Source of the DNA: Candidatus Bathyarchaeota archaeon
GTDB taxonomy: Archaea > Thermoproteota > Bathyarchaeia > Bathyarchaeales > Bathyarchaeaceae
Reading direction: 5' to 3'
DNA length: 7,009 nucleotides
NCBI GenBank assembly: GCA_029883255.1
Contig: JAOUJL010000072.1
Location: 1 to 7,009 of the forward strand
Positions 4,866 to 7,009 of this stretch are shown piece by piece (positions within the stretch are counted from its first letter, which is position 1; every line of letters starts with the position of its first letter). Made by a program: the position numbers and the translations under genes. The notes beneath the pieces are model-generated. The model worked only from the letters and a program-made list of their open reading frames with translations, searched no databases and was not told where the DNA came from.

Positions 4866-5521
4866 TAGGGGACTTCGAATATCAGTTCTTTTCCTTTCTT
4901 TCCAACGGTTGTTATTGCACCAATTCTTCTAAGGCAATAAGTGATCTTTCGAGCTAGGTTGATGGAGACTCCACTCAGTTTTGCCAATTTCTTGTTCGTG
5001 AATGGTTTGATTAGATCACTGGGCAAGAATCTGAGGAAGTCTTTTTCATTCCTGAAAAGGACCTTCCTATGAACGTTCACTAACCTTCTATCTTTGATGC
5101 TTACTCCTCTCCTCCTCCAACTTCCCTTACCATCGTTACATCGTACTTCCTCTTCATCAATCATCAAGACTTCCAATGAGAAGTTTTCTTCTTTGATGAG
5201 ATTTGGAGTTCTTACCAGTTCGTAGAATAGATCGAACAATCTACCTTTTTTTGGGGATTTTCTTCTTCTAACGATCTCACCTGACTCTGTAACATGAACT
5301 ATCCATTTTTGCTGTGGAATAGGATAAACCAATCGGACTTCATGATTTTCAAGCAACTTTGTAAGCTTCTTCCTAATAGCAGAGAAGTTTTGGGTCTGTA
5401 TTTCAATCAAAAAAGTCCCCCTTACAATATCAACTATAAAATCATCTACCCTTACTTCAAATCTATCTCCTGGTAAAGAATACCAGTTCTTGATTGCTGA
5501 ATGAAGGGAATATTCGTTCAT
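4865..5521 (-). CDS. Predicted nuclease-fold protein with C-terminal winged helix
   Basis: 218 aa from the ATG at 5519-5521. The sequence resembles a widespread uncharacterised family (remembered, not searched) whose members begin about here. Its N-terminus looks like a PD-(D/E)XK-type core: LHSAIKNWY helix, D26/D27 and D31 in VDDFIVDIVRG, then IE40-I-Q42, an E-x-Q variant of E-x-K, followed by a helix and strands VRLVYPI and KWIVHV. Basic residues follow (RRRKSPKKGR, 85-94). Residues 173-217 form a winged helix: FTNKKLAKLSG, VSINLARKITYCLRRIGAI, then TVGKKGKELIFEV. Substrate and activity are unknown; DNA binding is likely. The frame is open upstream to an ATG at 5623, but those 34 codons run through an alternating GC tract and read unlike protein. 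The AT box at 5543-5556 fits the shorter start. The stop is TAG. Confidence 0.72.
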   Translation of the reverse strand: MNEYSLHSAIKNWYSLPGDRFEVRVDDFIVDIVRGTFLIEIQTQNFSAIRKKLTKLLENHEVRLVYPIPQQKWIVHVTESGEIVRRRKSPKKGRLFDLFYELVRTPNLIKEENFSLEVLMIDEEEVRCNDGKGSWRRRGVSIKDRRLVNVHRKVLFRNEKDFLRFLPSDLIKPFTNKKLAKLSGVSINLARKITYCLRRIGAITTVGKKGKELIFEVP

Positions 5522-5571
5522 TAGCTTCCAAAGCATATGACAAAAAATAATAAGATTTCTAACATGCACAA

Positions 5572-5594
5572 GTACATGCGCGCGCATACGTGTG
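5572..5594. repeat. 23-nt perfect alternating purine-pyrimidine tract
   Basis: It is centred on the 12-bp palindrome ATGCGCGCGCAT (5576-5587) and is the longest uninterrupted alternation in the window. A second alternating run of 14 nt follows at 5621-5634. Confidence 0.7.
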
Positions 5595-5677
5595 GTGCCC
5601 CTATCGAGAAAACCGCTCTTCATGTACGCATGCGAGTGTTATTTTTGTGGTGGAGATTTAGAGGGTGGTGGTTGGTT

Positions 5678-5694
5678 GGATTAAAATTTAATCC
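5678..5694. promoter_or_regulatory. Palindromic AT-rich element, copy 2
   Basis: GGATTAAAATTTAATCC is a perfect palindrome with 8-bp arms around one base. It is 16 of 17 identical to 2351-2367, and a looser relative sits at 179-196. Outer GGTTG and CAACC extend the symmetry. Its position between divergent genes suggests an operator. Confidence 0.5.
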
Positions 5695-5788
5695 CAAAAA
5701 CAACCAGTGGTTATTTGACTCTTGGTCAAGCTGTTTTTCCCGAAACACCTACCACGCAAAAGCCTTGGTTTGTGCGCGCCTGAAAATC

Positions 5789-5796
5789 TTTAATAC
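5789..5796 (+). promoter_or_regulatory. TATA-like promoter of the hydrolase gene
   Basis: TTTAATAC, preceded by GAAAATC, lies about 39 nt upstream of the ATG. A start about 25 nt downstream would leave a leader of about 13 nt containing GGAG (5824-5827). Confidence 0.45.
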
Positions 5797-5831
5797 GACA
5801 GCAAAACATATTTTGGTAGCGATGGAGAAAC

Positions 5832-6608
5832 ATGGCATCTGTTGTTCTGGATGGGTTAAGTACGTTTTATGAATCAAGAGGGAAGGGTCGACCCATACTC
5901 TTCATCCATGGATCTGCTGGCAATCATTCAGTGTGGAGACATCAGCTTGATTATTTTGGTGAAAGGTATCACGTGTCTGCAATTGACCTGATTGGACATG
6001 GAAAATCAGAAATCGCCATACCTTCCTCCCATATCTCCATTGGGCTATATGCGGAATTTATCAACAGTTTTTTAGGAGCACTAGAAATTGAAAAGACAAC
6101 ATTGGTTGGGCACTCATTGGGTGGTGCTGTTTGTATCAACTTTTGTCTCCTTTTTCCGGAAAAAGTTCAGTGTCTTGGACTAATAAATACAGGCGCAAAA
6201 CTTGGGGTTAATCCCGAGTTGCTTTCCATGATGAGAAAGAACTTTCGTGAAGTTTTAAGAATGGGCTTCGAAAACATACTAGGCCAAAAACATGAAGATG
6301 CTGAAATGAGGGACACGAGTTGGGTGATGAGTGAGATGTTAACGACTGATCCGGTGATTGGGCTTGCTGATTTTGAAGCCTGCAACAAGTTTGATGCTCG
6401 GAAACGACTTTCTCAAATCAGTAAACCTACCCTAATTATCGGAGGAAGCGAAGACATGCTGACGCCACCTTGGTTTCAACAATATCTACATGAGAAGATT
6501 GAGTTTTCAGTCCTAAAAATCATTGAAGGTGCGGGACATTTTTCCATGATCGAAAAACCCAAGGAATTCAATGCCACTTTCTTCGAATTCTTGAAGAGAC
6601 ACCTTTGA
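5832..6608 (+). CDS. Alpha/beta-hydrolase fold protein
   Basis: 258 aa, typical for a stand-alone alpha/beta hydrolase. The oxyanion loop is HGSAG (H26-G27). Asp52 in AIDLIGHGKS marks the following strand and turn. The nucleophile elbow is GHS95LGG. The acid is probably D208 in GGSED, and the catalytic His is H236 in GAGHFSMIEKP. The cap region (about 120-190) has no distinctive feature. It probably hydrolyses an ester or related small molecule in the cytoplasm; the substrate is not predictable, and haloperoxidase-like, MhpC-like or esterase annotations would be equally defensible. It has no signal peptide. The start is ATG 5832 with GGAG 4-5 nt upstream; the ATG at 5822 is out of frame. It is monocistronic, converges with cas1, and stops with TGA. 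Confidence 0.9.
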   Translation: MASVVLDGLSTFYESRGKGRPILFIHGSAGNHSVWRHQLDYFGERYHVSAIDLIGHGKSEIAIPSSHISIGLYAEFINSFLGALEIEKTTLVGHSLGGAVCINFCLLFPEKVQCLGLINTGAKLGVNPELLSMMRKNFREVLRMGFENILGQKHEDAEMRDTSWVMSEMLTTDPVIGLADFEACNKFDARKRLSQISKPTLIIGGSEDMLTPPWFQQYLHEKIEFSVLKIIEGAGHFSMIEKPKEFNATFFEFLKRHL

Positions 6609-6679
6609 TGCATACTTAGGGCGCCCCAGAGATCGAACCTGAAATAGAATCAACGCCAAAGTCGTCCGACTAGCGCATG
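6609..6679. other. Convergent intergenic gap with a tRNA T-arm-like element
   Basis: On the - strand, 6642-6618 read like a T-arm and acceptor strand: TCAGG, loop TTCGATC, TCTGG, then GGCGCCC. No matching anticodon or D-arm follows the rules upstream, so no tRNA is called. A chance match or a tRNA 3' remnant are both possible. Confidence 0.25.
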
Positions 6680-7009
6680 CTAAAAACGTGGTTTGTTGTT
6701 CAGTGTTGGGATTCTAGGTTTCCATGAGTCTTTTTCGCTTCTCAGATACTTAGCAAATAGCAAAGCCTCTTCATTAATCAATGTCTCGAGTGTTTGCCTT
6801 TGTCCCACTCGCTAGCGCGCGCTTTCAAAATGCAGATTCAACTTTTGCATGAATTTCTTGGTCTCTGAATTGTCCAAGTATTGCCTTTTACCTATTCTTT
6901 TGCTTGAAGACTTTTCACGTTTATGAGTGAAGTCTTTTTTGGTGTATTTTCTGCATTGTTGAATTACGAAGTCGTCTATGAGAAAACGGTATAATTCCAT
7001 GAAGTCACA
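6680..7009 (-). pseudogene. cas1: 3' part of CRISPR integrase gene cas1, interrupted by TAG
   Basis: Partial; the N-terminal domain lies beyond the right edge. The frame enters as CDFMELYRFLIDDFVI, matching the Cas1 segment D-[LF]-M-E-x-[FY]-R-x-L-[IV]-D, with the metal-site Asp (7004-7006) and neighbouring Glu (6995-6997) kept. KKDFTHKRE, GKRQYLDNSETKKFM and LNLHFES follow as in archaeal Cas1. Then come GCG CGC TAG (6812-6814), and the same frame continues RVGQRQTLETLINEEALLFA, KYLRSEKDSWKPRIP to a TAG at 6680-6682. Cas1 relatives, as remembered, have about six residues like VEIPRI between FES and RVG; here AR-stop replaces them. Cas1 with Cas2 inserts spacers into CRISPR arrays. A break here would remove the C-terminal helices. 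Alternatives are TAG read as pyrrolysine, or an assembly error. A GTG at 6806-6808 could restart a 42-aa piece. Confidence 0.8.
6815..6822. repeat. GC tract at the cas1 break
   Basis: GCGCGCGC lies inside the cas1 frame and runs into the internal TAG on the - strand. Confidence 0.75.

Larger units (their letters stand above)
5522..5831. other. Divergent intergenic region
   Basis: This 310-bp region lies between the start chosen for the nuclease-like gene and the hydrolase start. It holds a TATA-like - strand box (5543-5556), alternating tracts at 5572-5594, 5621-5634 and 5771-5779, a 17-bp palindrome (5678-5694), and a TATA-like + strand box (5789-5796). I see no gene in it. Confidence 0.6.

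Noticed and set aside
5522..5623. Longer start for the nuclease-like gene
   Set aside because: The extra 34 residues are translated from the alternating tract and an AT-rich promoter-like stretch, and read unlike the family.
5537..5872. + strand 111-aa frame upstream of the hydrolase
   Set aside because: It overlaps the palindrome, the promoter and the true hydrolase start in another frame, and has no protein-like features.
6167..6388. - strand frame inside the hydrolase
   Set aside because: It is antisense to a complete alpha/beta hydrolase with an intact catalytic triad.
6609..6679. CRISPR repeat or leader next to cas1
   Set aside because: There are no regularly spaced repeats anywhere in the window; an array, if any, lies outside.

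Overview
The window looks like chromosomal DNA from an archaeon. The evidence is TATA-like AT boxes at the usual distance upstream of several starts, an N-glycosylation-rich secreted protein, a TTG start behind a strong Shine-Dalgarno, an archaeal-type Cas1 C-terminus and a DUF3795 protein. A Thermoproteota/Bathyarchaeia-like lineage is a guess; nothing here proves the phylum.

Layout, left to right. (1) 1-185, + strand: the 3' end of an unrecognised ORF that is homologous to a decayed copy near 4223-4343. (2) 186-378: non-coding leader with two hairpins. (3) 379-975 +: secreted protein with a C-terminal type I dockerin. (4) 1040-2257 -: MFS drug-antiporter-like transporter, convergent with the dockerin gene. 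(5) 3783-2400 -: a two-gene operon, a secreted beta-rich pilin-like glycoprotein followed by a three-TM membrane protein whose short exported tail copies the first mature residues of the pilin-like protein. (6) 3889-4343: a graveyard of fragments, namely a short - strand tail and a + strand helix-turn-helix pseudogene, cut by (GC)n tracts. (7) 4753-4334 -: Cys-rich DUF3795 protein. (8) 5521-4865 -: protein with a nuclease-like core and a C-terminal winged helix. (9) 5832-6608 +: alpha/beta hydrolase, divergent from (8). (10) 7009-6680 -: the 3' end of cas1, interrupted by a TAG codon directly after a GCGCGCGC tract.

Two themes stand out. First, nearly every gene boundary carries a perfectly alternating purine-pyrimidine tract centred on GCGCGC. 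Ten have at least 8 nt of pure GC alternation and the longest is (GC)8. Such tracts are rare inside intact genes, but they also sit exactly where cas1 and the HTH gene are broken. Second, the pilin-like/membrane-protein pair suggests a fibre anchored by a membrane protein that imitates the subunit's own N-terminal strand. That is inference from a shared YTATxTIT motif placed directly after a hydrophobic segment in both proteins.

No rRNA, complete tRNA, CRISPR array or complete insertion sequence is visible.
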